From Piper betle (taxonomy: Eukaryota > Streptophyta > Magnoliopsida > Piperales > Piperaceae): a DNA stretch of 64,000 bases. Of this stretch, positions 23,099 through 34,275 are shown piece by piece. Under the pieces are notes generated by a model, which had not been told where the DNA came from, made no database searches, and saw only the letters and a list, made by a program, of their open reading frames with translations. Both the position numbers and the translations under genes were made by a program. Within the stretch, counting starts at the first letter, position 1; each line of letters begins with the position of its first letter. The stretch is taken from positions 62,001 to 126,000 of the forward strand of contig JAURVB010012328.1 of assembly GCA_033002965.1 (NCBI GenBank). The letters are read 5' to 3'.

Positions 23099-25439
23099 CA
23101 TCCAACTCATGGTTATCACCTACATATAGTATAAAAACACGTCAGTAACGAGGGTTACTAATTCAAAATATAACTATAACAAACTGGCTATGAGAGCAAG
23201 CTCTCATATGAAAGAAAACATTCGTGTACTTCTCGTGAACTCTTTGAAGAGCACCTACTAAGGAGCCACTCGGCTACAGACCCGGTAGCATTCTGAACTG
23301 TTTGCTTTGCTGATGCCTCTTTCGACATTTTTCTCATTTCATTTTTCTCTCGTCCATCGGGACTACATATATATCCTAAGCCCTCTCCTTATCTCCATAA
23401 TTCTCCTGGCCTTGAGCACGAAGGCCGAGTACTCTTAGGCAGTCGCCTTTAGTACCCCTTTGAACCACAAGTCCAGACATGCGTTGTACTTAACAATACC
23501 CGTAAACCTCCACGTTCTCCTAGTGTCAGGAACTCAAACGCAGAGTTGTTAGGATCCCTCAGGAATGGAATAGTCTGCTCACTAATCTAGAGTCTGCTTT
23601 GACTGTCATGACATCCGCTCATGGCACATGCAAGTCGATTTTTCCATCTCTCGTCCTATTGAAAACTCTATAAATTACATATATAGGCATGGGAATGGAT
23701 TCATATAATAGGCCCGAAGGCAACGTGAGCTGGATCTGAGTTTTGGAAATAAACTCGAGGGATCTCATCCTCGAGGGTTATTAATCCGGAAATAATGTGC
23801 GACTAAATGGCCAACGTGGAGTGGGATACAATAAATCCACCACTCAATGCATTGCTTACCTGTAAAAACAAAACATGATGGAGTATAGAGATAAAACAAG
23901 AAGCGAGTCGTAACGGACCTGACAGAAGCTCCAAGCATCACGTCGTGCTTAGGCAGCAAGCTCCTGCTCCGTCCTTACACATCAAATCTAAGAGCTAACG
24001 CCCATTAACTGAATGATGCATCAATAGAATATCCCTAGATCACTCTATTAACGTTGATTTAATTACATTTTTTTCTAAGTTATGTTACAGTCAATTAGCA
24101 TGCTCAAATTTAATTTACTTATTTAGATCACTAGCATTCATTTACTATCAATTAATTAAATTATGCAAATCATTACTTCATTCAAAGTCAAATATTTATC
24201 ACGACAATTAATCAATCCTAGTATGTTGTGCAAATAATCATTAATTTTAAATAATTAACTCGCAGGTAATTATACCTCTCGTCATCGATAATCGGCGACG
24301 GCTAGGGTTTTGTCGGGTGTCTTGGAGCTCAAATTTGGTGCTCGTTGGCATCCGAAGTTCAATCGGGATCCACTAGATGAGCTTCGTGGAAGATCCAGCG
24401 AATTCTAGTTAATCTGGTTTTCCAGTGGGTTTCGGCGATTTTCCGGTAGGTTTCAGTGCTTTTCTGGCAACTTTTCAATGGTTTTCCAGCAACTTTCCGA
24501 CAGTTTTTCGGCGGAAGTCGCTGGCAACGTCTACTAGTGGGATAGTAGTCATATTGGGTACCATTGGCACTGGATTGGCAAGCCTGACACGTCTACAATG
24601 TCAACACAGTCGGTGGAGGTGGCGGCTCGCCGAAAAATAGCAAAAACAAAGCGGGCAACGATGGTTGAAGAGATCCGACTGATGTGGGCGGCGCTAGGCT
24701 CCACTCTGGTCGGGGAAAGTAGCTAGAGGGTCGAATGTGTCAAGGCAACCACTGGATCGTGATGCCAATAGTTGTTGGCGAAGCGATCGGTGATGGAAGT
24801 GCAGCGCAAAGGCGTGGCTTCCTCACGTCGTGGAGGCCTGGCGACGCCAGGAGTGCTCAGGGCGGCACGACAACGCCGCAAGTAAGCTTGGCGGCGATGA
24901 TTGACGGCAAGGTGGCATCGATGGCGGCGGCGGTGACAATCACAGGAGGTGGCGCGACAAGGGTTTGGACCGGGAAGGTGTCTGGGAAAGAAGAAAGAGT
25001 TGGGTGGCAATATCGTAAATATAACTTGACTCGAATGTGTCTCGAGTAATGAATAATAACTAAGTCGTAGTAAATCCTAAAAAAAAAACCAAAAAATAGG
25101 GAAAAATCCCGTAAAATGAAACAAATACTTGATATGCTCTATAGCTAACAACCCACCCAAACTGCCCGTAGTGCATCCTAATGCGATAAACGGCATAAAA
25201 CTAATTCTACGATCCACTATACATAAAAATAATAAAAAAATAGTTAGCATACTCTTATATATTCTGATAACTCATTTGTTTCTATTGTATTTATGATGTT
25301 ATCATCATATACGTGTGTACACATAACCCTCATGGATCATACACGCTACCTGCGTGGGTTCAGTACACGTGTTGTAAAACATACTCGACTCAAACTGACA
25401 GCTAAACTAATCGGTTCATAAGCATCCTGACTCGTCTCT

Positions 25440-25830
25440 AGTCTCTATACCTTTTAACTTCTCTCCTCATCTTCCTCTTGTCATTCGTATCTTTCTTACT
25501 TTCTTTCGAACAGACAAATTTTCGAGATGGATGCACTTCGTCTTTCTCGATCAATAAAAACCATCATTTCGAATACCAAAACCTTTTCTTTTTGCACACT
25601 GGTTATAAAAATCACATGTAGCCTTTTCTGAAGAGAATTTCATGCCCAACAATGGGTCATATTTTCAAAGTATTCGATTATCTTTACAACTTCACCTTCC
25701 CTTCTATTTTTTCAAAATATTCACCACTCTTATCAAATTCTTCAATTTCCTCATAATCTTCTTTTGTAATCTGCATTCCATTCTGCAAATCGTATATCTT
25801 ATCTTCATTATCTTCTATGGGTCTAAAACA
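25440..25830 (-). pseudogene. FAR1-related gene, N-terminal part (broken)
   Basis: On the minus strand an acidic leader (EDYEEIEEFDKSGEYFEK, about 25730) precedes LLGMKFSSEEATCDFYNQCA and AKRKGFGIRND (about 25640-25550). RKFVCSKESKKDTNDKRK and REVKRYRD (about 25525-25445) follow. This is the FAR1 DNA-binding domain, a WRKY-GCM1-type zinc-binding fold in FAR1/FHY3 proteins. Frame changes and stops are present. The frame picks up again at REDCKAF beyond 17020, once solo LTR A3 is skipped. The two parts together would make roughly 1.85 kb of coding-type sequence. Confidence 0.83.
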
Positions 25831-25834
25831 CAGT

Positions 25835-26712
25835 AGAAAAATTACTTACCAAATAAAAAATTATTAGTGAATCAATATATATATATTCAAACATATAACT
25901 TCATAATCGCAATAACTCAGAAAATAACGTTGTTATCAATTATAGATTGTACAGGATGAATAAATGCACTCAACGAAATTATTCATTCAAGCTACATAAA
26001 TTGTTGCCCAATATGAGGAAAGGCAAAAGGAATAATCTCAGCAACAAGTAGGCAAAAGACAATAACCCCTGAACCAAGCTTCAACTTTGCAGAATTATAA
26101 TTGGCAGATCGCAACGTCAACATAGTACTGGCAATCACCATAAACCCACCCTCCCATAACCTCACAAAAAGGGTACTAGATAAAGAGGCACAAAACTGAG
26201 ACATTCAAGAAGCGAATGCCGAATCAACACCCAATTGTTTTTTCTTTTTGTCACAGACTCCCTCTCCAAGTGAATCACTTTCTTACTCTACTTCTTGTCC
26301 ATTCCCTCCCCACCCAATCAACTCCACCTCTCAAACCTCCTTACCTACAAAGGAAAAACAAAAAGAGAACAACTTTGGTCGTGCCTAGCAAGAGAAGAAC
26401 CTAAAACAAAAACAACATAAAAATGCCAAAGCTTACGGTTTTATCTTTAAAGAACAGTTAAAAATGGAAGTTTTCACCGTCGGCGCCAGAAGTTTTTAAC
26501 TCCAGCCGGCAATAACACTCTCCTTCGTCCCCACCAAAGATTTGCTTTTCTTTTTTCCACGTTGAATTCGTTGTCGTCTTTCTCCTCTCCCCCACCTATT
26601 GATGCCAAATGGCTAATTCTCGTGGGCAAACAGAGGGTTTTGATCGTTGGATGGTTTTGTAACAGCCAGATTAAAATTTGACCAAGATAGTTATGCTATA
26701 ACACAACCCTTT

Positions 26713-26716
<4 letters not shown>
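25835..26716. other. Upstream flank of the FAR1-related pseudogene
   Basis: A 70-codon minus-strand frame at 25992-26204 is hydrophobic toward its C terminus, but I do not recognise it. The rest is mixed-composition DNA that could include the old promoter or leader of the minus-strand pseudogene. No element ends are visible. Confidence 0.35.

Positions 26717-26754
<38 letters not shown>
26717..26754. repeat. (AT)n microsatellite
   Basis: About 19 AT dinucleotides, lying about 50 bp from the pararetrovirus fragment at 26805. Confidence 0.9.
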
Positions 26755-26757
<3 letters not shown>

Positions 26758-26804
26758 GTAGAATAATTTCTTTTGTTTTTATTACGTTTCAAAATTTTTT
26801 CTAG

Positions 26805-26985
26805 TCCATGCCTTCCTCAGCTCTTGACAACTTACCAAGTTTGACCTCGATCACCAACTTACGGCTATGATACCACTTATAGGATCGATCAATCGAAATT
26901 TTGCCCAATATTCAACTTTTCTTTAGATAAGTTCTTAGTCAAAATAATTTATCTTTTAACACTATCTTAACTATATAATAAGAAC
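26805..26985 (-). pseudogene. Pararetrovirus intergenic fragment with primer-binding site
   Basis: This stretch aligns, with divergence, to 33605-33770 of the near full-length element. It shares CCTTCCTCAGCTC-type sequence, ACTTACCA, a tRNA-Met primer site (minus-strand TGGTATCATAGCC, 26863-26875, one mismatch to the 33680 site), TTTTGCCCAAT and TCTTTAGA blocks in the same order. No coding part is present. It is either a small independent insertion or the stub of a second copy cut off by the foldback element that starts at about 27006. Confidence 0.65.
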
Positions 26986-27005
26986 ACTTAATAATATAGA
27001 TATAT

Positions 27006-29168
27006 AGGGGGCAGCTACTATGCGCTGTCGCCCCCTTTTGGCAGCGTTCTAATACTGCCAAATGTCAACCGTTGGATCTGAATCAATGGCCGACAGCAAT
27101 CTCCCCACACCCCCCTCCTCTTCTGTCCTCTGGTGCCCCTCGGCCACGGCCCTCAGCCGCCCCTCGGCCTCCGGCCCTCCACCTCCTGCCCTCCTGCCCG
27201 ACTGCCGATCGCCGCCCATTGCGCCCACCATCGCGGCCAGGCACGCCCCTGCCACCACCACCCTCCCCCGTCTGCACCCCACCCACCCCTGCCGCCGCAA
27301 ACCCCCACCGCCTGGCCTTTCCGCCCCGGCTTTCCGACGCCCCCACTCTTGGCTGCCCCCTTCCAACTGAGTCGCGCCCCGGCAACCGCAACGGCCCCTC
27401 TCCCTCCCTCAACCCCCCCCCCCTCCCCTTGTCGTTTTGCTGCACCAGCGACGACATTGGCCGGTGAGGCCACTGGCTGGTAGCACACGGCCGGCGACGA
27501 GGTCGCCGGCAAGCGGGGGCGCGGCAAGGAAAACAGAAGAGAAGAAAAGGGCAGGGGTAGTTTCACAATAAAAATTTAGCGCTCCCATCTCGATTCAATA
27601 ATTAGAAATACATCATGAAAAATATAGGCACAAGGTAGTTTCGTAATAAAAACTTGACTCGATCCTGACACGAGTTAGTATTACGAAATACATATCGAAA
27701 AATATAAAAATATATAGTAAAATACTATAAAATAAAATAATTGAGTTCTAATGGATCATTTTATTTTATGGTATTTTACTTTATTTTTTTCGTAATATTG
27801 ATAGTCAATATTATAAAATACATTTCAAAAAATATGAAACAAAAAAAATTGACTTGGTCTCGACTCGAGTTAAGTAAATAAAAAATGGACTCAATATCAA
27901 CTAGAGTCAAATTAATAAAAAATTAACTCGGTATCCTCTCGACTCTGATCCAAAGTCTCAAAGGTGCCAAAATAAAATTATTTTATTCTTTTTAAAATTT
28001 ATTTTTGCAATAAAAGCTTGACTCGATCCCAACTCGAGTCAAATTTTTATTATGAAATAAATTTTAAAAAATAAAAAAATTTCTTAATAAAAGCTTTACT
28101 CAGTCTCGCCTCGAGTAACATTATGAAATAATTTTTAAAAACATAAAATAATTTCATAATATTGACTCGAGTAGGGATCAAGTCAAGTTTTTATTATGAA
28201 ATAAATTTTAAAAAAATAAAATAATTTCATAATAAAAACTTGACTAGATCTGTGCAACTCGAGTCAAAGTTAGGAAATAATTTTTTAAAAAATAAAATAT
28301 TTTCATAATCAAAACTTGACTTGATCCCGTGTAAGATCGAGTCATGTTTTTATTATGAAAATATTTTATTTTTAAAAATGTATTTCGTAATATTGACTCG
28401 AGTCGCACGGGATCGACTCAAGTTTTTATTATAAAATTAATTTATTTTGTAATATTGACTCGAATTGCACAATATCGAGTTAAATTTTTATTAGGAAAAT
28501 ATTTTATTTTTTAAAAGATTTATTTCCTAATATTAACTCGAGTAGAGACTGAGTCAAGTTTTTATTACGAAATTATTTTATTTTTTTAATATTTATTTTA
28601 TAATAAAAACTTAACTCGAGTCGGGATCGAGTCAAGTTTTTATTACAAAACTACCCTCCCCTGTTTCTCCACCCCCCCTCTATTTTGTCGCGCCACACCA
28701 CCGCCGACGGCCTCGCGGCCGGCCACTCGCAGGGGGGGGCCGGCTGCTTCGAGCACTGGGGGCTGGCCGCGGCGCCTGGGAAGGGGTGGTGGCGAGGAGC
28801 GGTGGGCCAGGGGCAGGAGGTGGGAGGGGGTGGGTCCATGGTGGCTGGGGTTTGGTGCAGGCGGCGTGGTCCAGTGGAGGGGTGGCCGCGGTCGAGGGGG
28901 TAGCGGCTTGGGGAGGTTGCCGTCTTCACCGGGGATGCCGGCGGGCGGGCCACGGCGGGGGTCAACTGCATGGGCCGTGGCCGGGGTCGGCCGGAGGGCC
29001 GCGGTGGGGTCGGCCAAAGGGCCGCGGCGGGCGTTGGCCGGATGCTCCGCGCCAATGTTGTGAGGGGAGGTGTTAAACATCATGCTACGGGCTGTTGGAT
29101 TATGATCCAATGGCCCGTAATTGATACGCTACCTATGCGCTGCCAAATAAGGCAGCACACATAGGAGC
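27006..29168. mobile_element. Foldback element D1 (GC-rich arms, palindromic AT-rich core)
   Basis: The left end reads GGCAGCTACTATGCGCTG after TATATA. The right end (about 29120-29168) reads CTATGCGCTGCC, then AAATAA, then GGCAGCACACATAG, itself a hairpin. Arms of about 500 bp (27062-27560; 28640-29100) are GC-rich, and their inner edges are inverted copies (GGGGTAGTTT... against ...AAACTACCCTCCCC). The core (27570-28640) repeats TTGACTCGA / TCGAGTCAA palindromes every 75-90 bp, and unit orientation flips near 28150-28240, the middle of the element. No coding sequence is recognised. It is non-autonomous and its superfamily is uncertain (a foldback or MULE-type MITE is possible). Confidence 0.65.
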
Positions 29169-29172
29169 ATAT

Positions 29173-29215
<43 letters not shown>

Positions 29216-29217
<2 letters not shown>

Positions 29218-29805
29218 AAAACACTGTTATGCGCTGCCTTAATTGTCAGTGCATATGCAGCAGATCGTATCCAGGCCATTGGATTTCGATCCAACGGCCT
29301 GGATCAATCATCCAAAACACCTGTTTCCCTCCGGCTGCTTCAAGCACTGGGGGCGGGCCGCGGTGCCTGGGAAGGGGCGGCGGCTGGGAGCGGCGGGCCA
29401 GGGGCAGGATGCGGGAGGGGGTGGGTCCGTGGTGGCTGGGGTTTGGTGCAGGTGGCATGGTCCAGTGGAGGGGTGGCCGAGGCCGAGAGGGTGGCGGCTA
29501 GGGGAGGTTGCCGTCTTCGCCGGGGATGCCGGCGGGCGGGCCACGGCAGGGGCCGGCCGGAGGGCAGCGGCGGGGGTCAATTGGATGGGCCGTGGCCGGG
29601 GTCGGCTGGAGGGCCGCGGTGGGGTCGGCCAAAGGGCCGCGGTGGGGTCGGCCAAAGGGCCGTGGCTGGCGTTGGCCGGATGCTCCGCGCCAATGTTGTG
29701 AGGGGAGGTGTTAAACAGCATGCTGCGGGCCGTTGGATTATGATCTAATGGCCCGTAATTGATACGCTACCTATGCGCTGCCAAATAAGGCAGCACACAT
29801 AGGAG
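29216..29805. repeat. Tandem duplicate of the D1 right arm (D2)
   Basis: Segment 29332-29805 repeats 28742-29168 in the same direction with small indels; GATACGCTAC sits at 29123 and again at 29761. The (AT)n tract and the ATGCGCTGCC end at 29216-29330 repeat at 29853-29970. The duplicated unit is about 590-640 bp and includes the terminal hairpin, the (AT)n and the next element's left end. Confidence 0.8.
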
Positions 29806-29810
29806 CATAT

Positions 29811-29852
<42 letters not shown>

Positions 29853-29855
<3 letters not shown>

Positions 29856-32216
29856 AAAACACTGCTATGTGCTGCCTTAATTGGCCGCGCATATGCAGCA
29901 GATCGTATCTAGGCCGTTGGATTTCTATCCAACGGCCTGGATCAATCATCCAAAACACTTGTTTCCCTCAGGCACATTCTGCCTCGCCCTACTTCCAGAC
30001 CCTCCTGGCTCCTGCCCATCGGCCACCCTTTGCCCCTTCCTACTGGCCGCCCCTGAACCCGCCCCGCAGGCCGCCCCTGCCCCCGCCCCACAAGCCTCCC
30101 ATGCCCTAGCCCCGCCGCCGCCCCTGCCCCCGCCCCACCCGCCTCCCCTGCCACCCCTGCCCCCACCCCAGCCGCCTCGCCACCTCCCCTGCCTCCCCTG
30201 CCACGCCCTGCCCCCGCCCTAGCCGCCGTCCCTGCCCCCGCCCACGCCCGCTGCCCTACCCCAGCCGCCGCGCCCACTGCCCCCACCACCCTGGCCACAT
30301 CGCAGCCTCCCCCTCCTAGCCTCACTCGGCGTTGTGGCTCCCCCACCCCCACCCAGCCATGTCAAGGCATCTACCCGCCGGCCCCCAGCAAGGTCGCCGG
30401 TGGTCGCGCGACGGGAGGAGGGAAGAAACAGGGGAGAAAAACTGGAGATGGCAAATTCATAATATAAACTTGACTCGATCTCGACTCGAGTCAATAGTAT
30501 AAAATATATTTTTTTAAAAATAATAAAATAATTTTATAATAAAAACTTAACTTGATCTCAACTTGAATCAATAGTTTGAAATAAATTTTTTTATAAAAAA
30601 TTAAATAATTTTATAATAAAAACTTGACTTGATCTCAACTCGAGTCAATAGTATGAAATAAATTCTTTTTAAAAAATAAATTAATTTAATAATAAAAACT
30701 TGACTCGATCTCGACTCACCTCCCCCGCCCCGCCCGCCTCCCCTGCCACCCTGTACCCCCGCCCCAGCCGCCACTCGTTGCCAACCCCCCCTCTCCCCGC
30801 CCCTGTCGGCAGCTGCAGTCCCCCTCCGTCCCTGGACCCCGCCGCACTCACGCCTCGCCAGCCGCTGCCCCCACCACCCTGGCTGCACCGCGGCCTCCCC
30901 TTCTGGCCTCGCCCAACGTTGAGACTCCCCCTACCCATGCCCTGTCGTGTCCAGGCATCCACCCGTCGGCCCCCGGCGAGGTCGCGGGCGGTCGCGCAGC
31001 AGGAGGAGGGAAGAAACAGGGGGAAAATATAGGAGAAAATGGGGATGGTAATTTCGTAATAAAAACTTGACTTGATCTCGAGTCAAGCCAATAATATGAA
31101 ATAAATTTTTTTTAAAAAAAAATAATTTTATAATAAAAATTTGACACGTTCTCTATTCGAGTAAATAGTATGAAATATATTTTCTTTAAAAAATTCGTAA
31201 TAAAAACTTGACTTGATCTCGACTCATGTTAATAGTATGAAATAATTTTTTTTAAAAAATAAAATAATTTTGTAATAAAAACTTAACTTGATTTCAATTC
31301 AAGTCAATAGTATGAAATAATTTTTTTAAAAAAATAAAGTAATTTTCTAATAAAAACTTTATTCAATCTTGACTCGAGTCAATAATACGAAAAAAACATT
31401 AAAAATATAGTAATTTATTAATAAAAACTTTGACTCTATATAATATTAGGAAATTATTTTTTTTAAAAAAATTATTGCATACTATTGACTCGAGTCAAAA
31501 TCTAATTAAGCATTTATTAAAATATTATTTTATTTTTTAAAAAAATTATTTCATACTATTAACTAAAGTCAAGAACGAGTCAAATTTTTATTATGAAATT
31601 ATTTTTTAAAAAAATTATTTTATATTATTGACTCGAGTTTGGATCGAGTCAAGTTTTTATTATGAAATTATTTTATTTTTTAAAAAAATTATTTCGTACT
31701 ATTGATTCGAGTCGAGATCGAGTCAAATTTTATACGAAATTACCATTCCCTGTTTTCTCCTCTGTTTCTCCCATGCTTCTTCCCTCTTCCTGCCGCAGCG
31801 ACCACCGGCGACCTCTCTGATCGCCGGCAGGTAGACACCTGAACGCAGCCGGGAGGGGGCCAGGGAGCCGCAGCGCGGGCGAGGCCATGAGGGGGGCCGT
31901 GGTGCAACCAAGATGGTGGGGCAGCGGCTAGCAGGGGCACGGGCGCGGGCACGGCGGGGGTGGGGGACCCTGGCTACCGGCCGAGGCGGGGGAGGGGCGG
32001 GGGTTGGCAATAGGCGATGGCTGGGGCGGGGCAGGGGTGGCAGGGGAGGCTGGGCGGGGCGGGGCAGGGGCGGCCGGCAGGACGGGGGCATGGGGCGGCT
32101 GAAAAATGGGAAGGGGGGTGGTATGGGGAGTTGTTCTGGACCATTGGATCAAATCAAACGGTACACATGGGGCAGCACATATGCGCTGCTAAAATAGGGT
32201 AGCGCATAGTAGTGTA
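29853..32216. mobile_element. Foldback element D3
   Basis: Same architecture as D1. The left end is CTGCTATGTGCTGCC with a CCGTTGGAT...ATCCAACGG hairpin (about 29911-29936). The left arm is GC-rich (29970-30450), the core of palindrome repeats runs 30450-31740, and the right arm is GC-rich (31745-32110). The right end hairpin (about 32163-32216) contains TATGCGCTGCTAAAATAGGGTAGCGCATAG. The inner left edge (30395-30480) and the inner right edge (31690-31790) are inverted copies (GGGAAGAAACAGGGGAG against its complement). The left arm is partly duplicated at 30720-31075. Its proline-rich open frames are compositional. Confidence 0.65.
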
Positions 32217-33600
32217 ACATCCATGGGCTGTCAGATCCAAATCCGGCGGCCCACGATTAAATCCCCCTTGCCAACTCATTCCCGCCGACCACCTCCTCTC
32301 GCCCATCCCCACCCCTGTTCGACGCGAACCCCGCCGGCCGCATCGAGGCCCCCCGCCACCGACCCCTCCCCAACCTGCCACCCCCAAACGCCGCTCCCTA
32401 CCCCCGCCCCGTCGTCCCCTACTATCTCTTGCCCCCAGCCCCCTCCCTTCCCTCCCCTGCCCTCCCCAAACCTGTCGCCCCTGCCCCCGCCCCCCGCCAT
32501 CCTAGGCCCCTGGCCCACCCATGGCTGCCCCCGGCCCCTGTGCCCTGCCCAACAGTCTCTCGCCCCTTCCCCCCGAACCGCCACCTTCCACCCCCGCCCC
32601 CGCCCGGTCGACCTACCCCACCCCCCGCCCAAGCGAGCCGCGACCCCCCTTCCCTCGCCAGCAGTCGCAACCCTCCCCCACGCCGTAGCCCACCCCCTGC
32701 AGGCGGCCGGAGGCGAGGTGGTCGGCAGTGGGGCAGCACAGCAACACAGAGGGGGGGGAAGAAACGGAGCAGGGTAATTTTGTAATAAAAATTTGACTCG
32801 AACCGACTCGAGACACTTGACTTGATCCCGAGTCAAGTTTTTATTATGAAATAAATTTTTAAAAGAATAAAATAATTTCATAATAAACACTTGACTTGAT
32901 CCCGTGCGACTCGAGTCAATATTATAAAATGAATTTTTAAAAAATAAACTAATTTTGTAATAAAAACTTGATTCGATCCAAGGCCAATTTCTACCAATAA
33001 TTGAGTCAAGTTTTTATCACAAAATTAGTTTATTTTTTAAAATTTATGTCATTATATTGACTCGAGTGTGGATTGAGTCAAATTTTTATTACTAAATTAT
33101 TTTATTTTTAAAAATAAATATTTCATAATAAAAACTTGACTTGAGTCGGAATCGGTCAAGGTTTTATTGCAAAATTATTTTATTTTTTAAAAGTTTATTT
33201 TGTAATAAAATTTTGATTCGATCCAGACTTGAGTGAAGTTTTTATTATAAAACTACCCTCCCTTGCTTCTCACCGCCTCTGTTTTGCCACATCGCCCAAC
33301 TGTCGCGACCTCTCGCTGGCCAACACTGTCGCCACTTCGCCTATGGGTGGTGGTGGGTGGGGTGTCGGATCTGGATGTGGGCGGCAGGTGGGCTGGGGGC
33401 GGTGACGGGCAGGGTGCCGAGGTGCCAGTAGGCAGCGGTGGGCGGGGTGCAGTGGTGCCCGCAGGTGGCGGGCGGTCGGCTACAGGGGCCCGGCCGGGGG
33501 GGTGCTGATGACGCTGGGCCGCCGGATCTGGATGGGCGGTCCAGATTGCATGCTACTGATGCGTTGTATTTTCATGTAATGCACAATAACATGGCTATAT
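32217..33600. mobile_element. Foldback element D4
   Basis: A smaller relative. The GC-rich left arm (32222-32770) and right arm (33255-33560) carry the inverted match ATCCGGCGGCCC (about 32240) against GGGCCGCCGGAT (about 33515). The palindrome-repeat core is 32770-33255 with its turn near 33000. Its left terminal hairpin may be shared with D3, so the boundary is approximate. The right end (ATGCGTTG...CACAATAACATGG) abuts TATATATA and the pararetrovirus. Confidence 0.6.
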
Positions 33601-33601
33601 A

Positions 33602-33650
33602 TAAACACTTCCTCGGCTAACAAGGACTTACCAGGACTTGGACACCGTCA
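33602..33650. repeat. Pararetrovirus terminal repeat, left copy
   Basis: CTTCCTCGGCTAA, then ACTTACC, GGACTT and GACACCGTCA in order. It matches 41041-41090 with a handful of substitutions. Similarity stops on both sides. Confidence 0.8.
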
Positions 33651-33679
33651 CCTATTAGATTAGTCTCAATACACTTAGT

Positions 33680-33692
33680 GGCTCTGATACCA
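33680..33692 (-). other. Pararetrovirus primer-binding site
   Basis: Minus-strand TGGTATCAGAGCC, complementary to the 3' part of plant initiator tRNA-Met and the standard primer site of Caulimoviridae. It lies about 580 bp downstream of the last viral frame in the intergenic region, as expected on a circular genome. Confidence 0.85.
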
Positions 33693-34275
33693 ATGTAGTC
33701 GCAAACTTTCAAGTTTCGCCCAATGTTTAAAATCTTTAGACAGATTCGTGTCAAGACTATTTCTGCAAACAAAATATAAACAGCTCTTCTACAAGTTCAT
33801 ATATTCAAAGATAAATATGTTTGATACTATGTATATCTCTAGAGAGACTTGATAAAGCAAATATGTTTGAATCAAAACAAATATAAAGAAACTAAATATT
33901 ATTTCATTCTTTGACATATACAAGAAAGAAATACTTACAAAGACATGTCACAAGCCAATCTCTTTACACTTCACACTTCACACTCACCTCACACTTCACA
34001 CTCACACTCAAATACAAACCAAACTTCGAACCACTTCTTCCTATCTTTCCGAAAGAGTGAAAGCTGGAAAGATCAAAAGATGCCAAGCCAAAAGATACCC
34101 CTCCACTTCCTCATCAGCCTGCTATAAGTGCTCTTAGACAGGTGACTCTGACCTAAACAGATCCGGGTCGTGAAACTTTATGAGATTCCTTCTTATCTTC
34201 ATCTTATCTTCATTACTGTCTGGGACCCATATGGAAAAGATAACATACACCAACATAGGGACCCACATAGAATCA

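Larger units (their letters stand above)
17026..25434 (-). mobile_element. Solo LTR, family A (copy A3), inserted in the FAR1-related gene
   Basis: On the plus strand it begins TGTAACATCCCAATCCGG. It ends at CATCCTGACTCG, about 16 bp short of the full LTR end seen in A1 and A2. A matching 5-bp duplication TCTCT still sits on both sides (17021-17025 and 25435-25439). Removing C1 and B2 with their duplications leaves about 2,918 bp, close to A1 (2,914) and A2 (2,966). The LTR interrupts the FAR1-related frame inside its DNA-binding domain, between RYRD and REDCKAF. Confidence 0.88.

Noticed and set aside
27049..33000. Many proline-, glycine- and arginine-rich open frames
   Set aside because: Six-frame openness follows from the extreme GC content of the foldback arms. 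No domain, splice or codon signal supports a gene.
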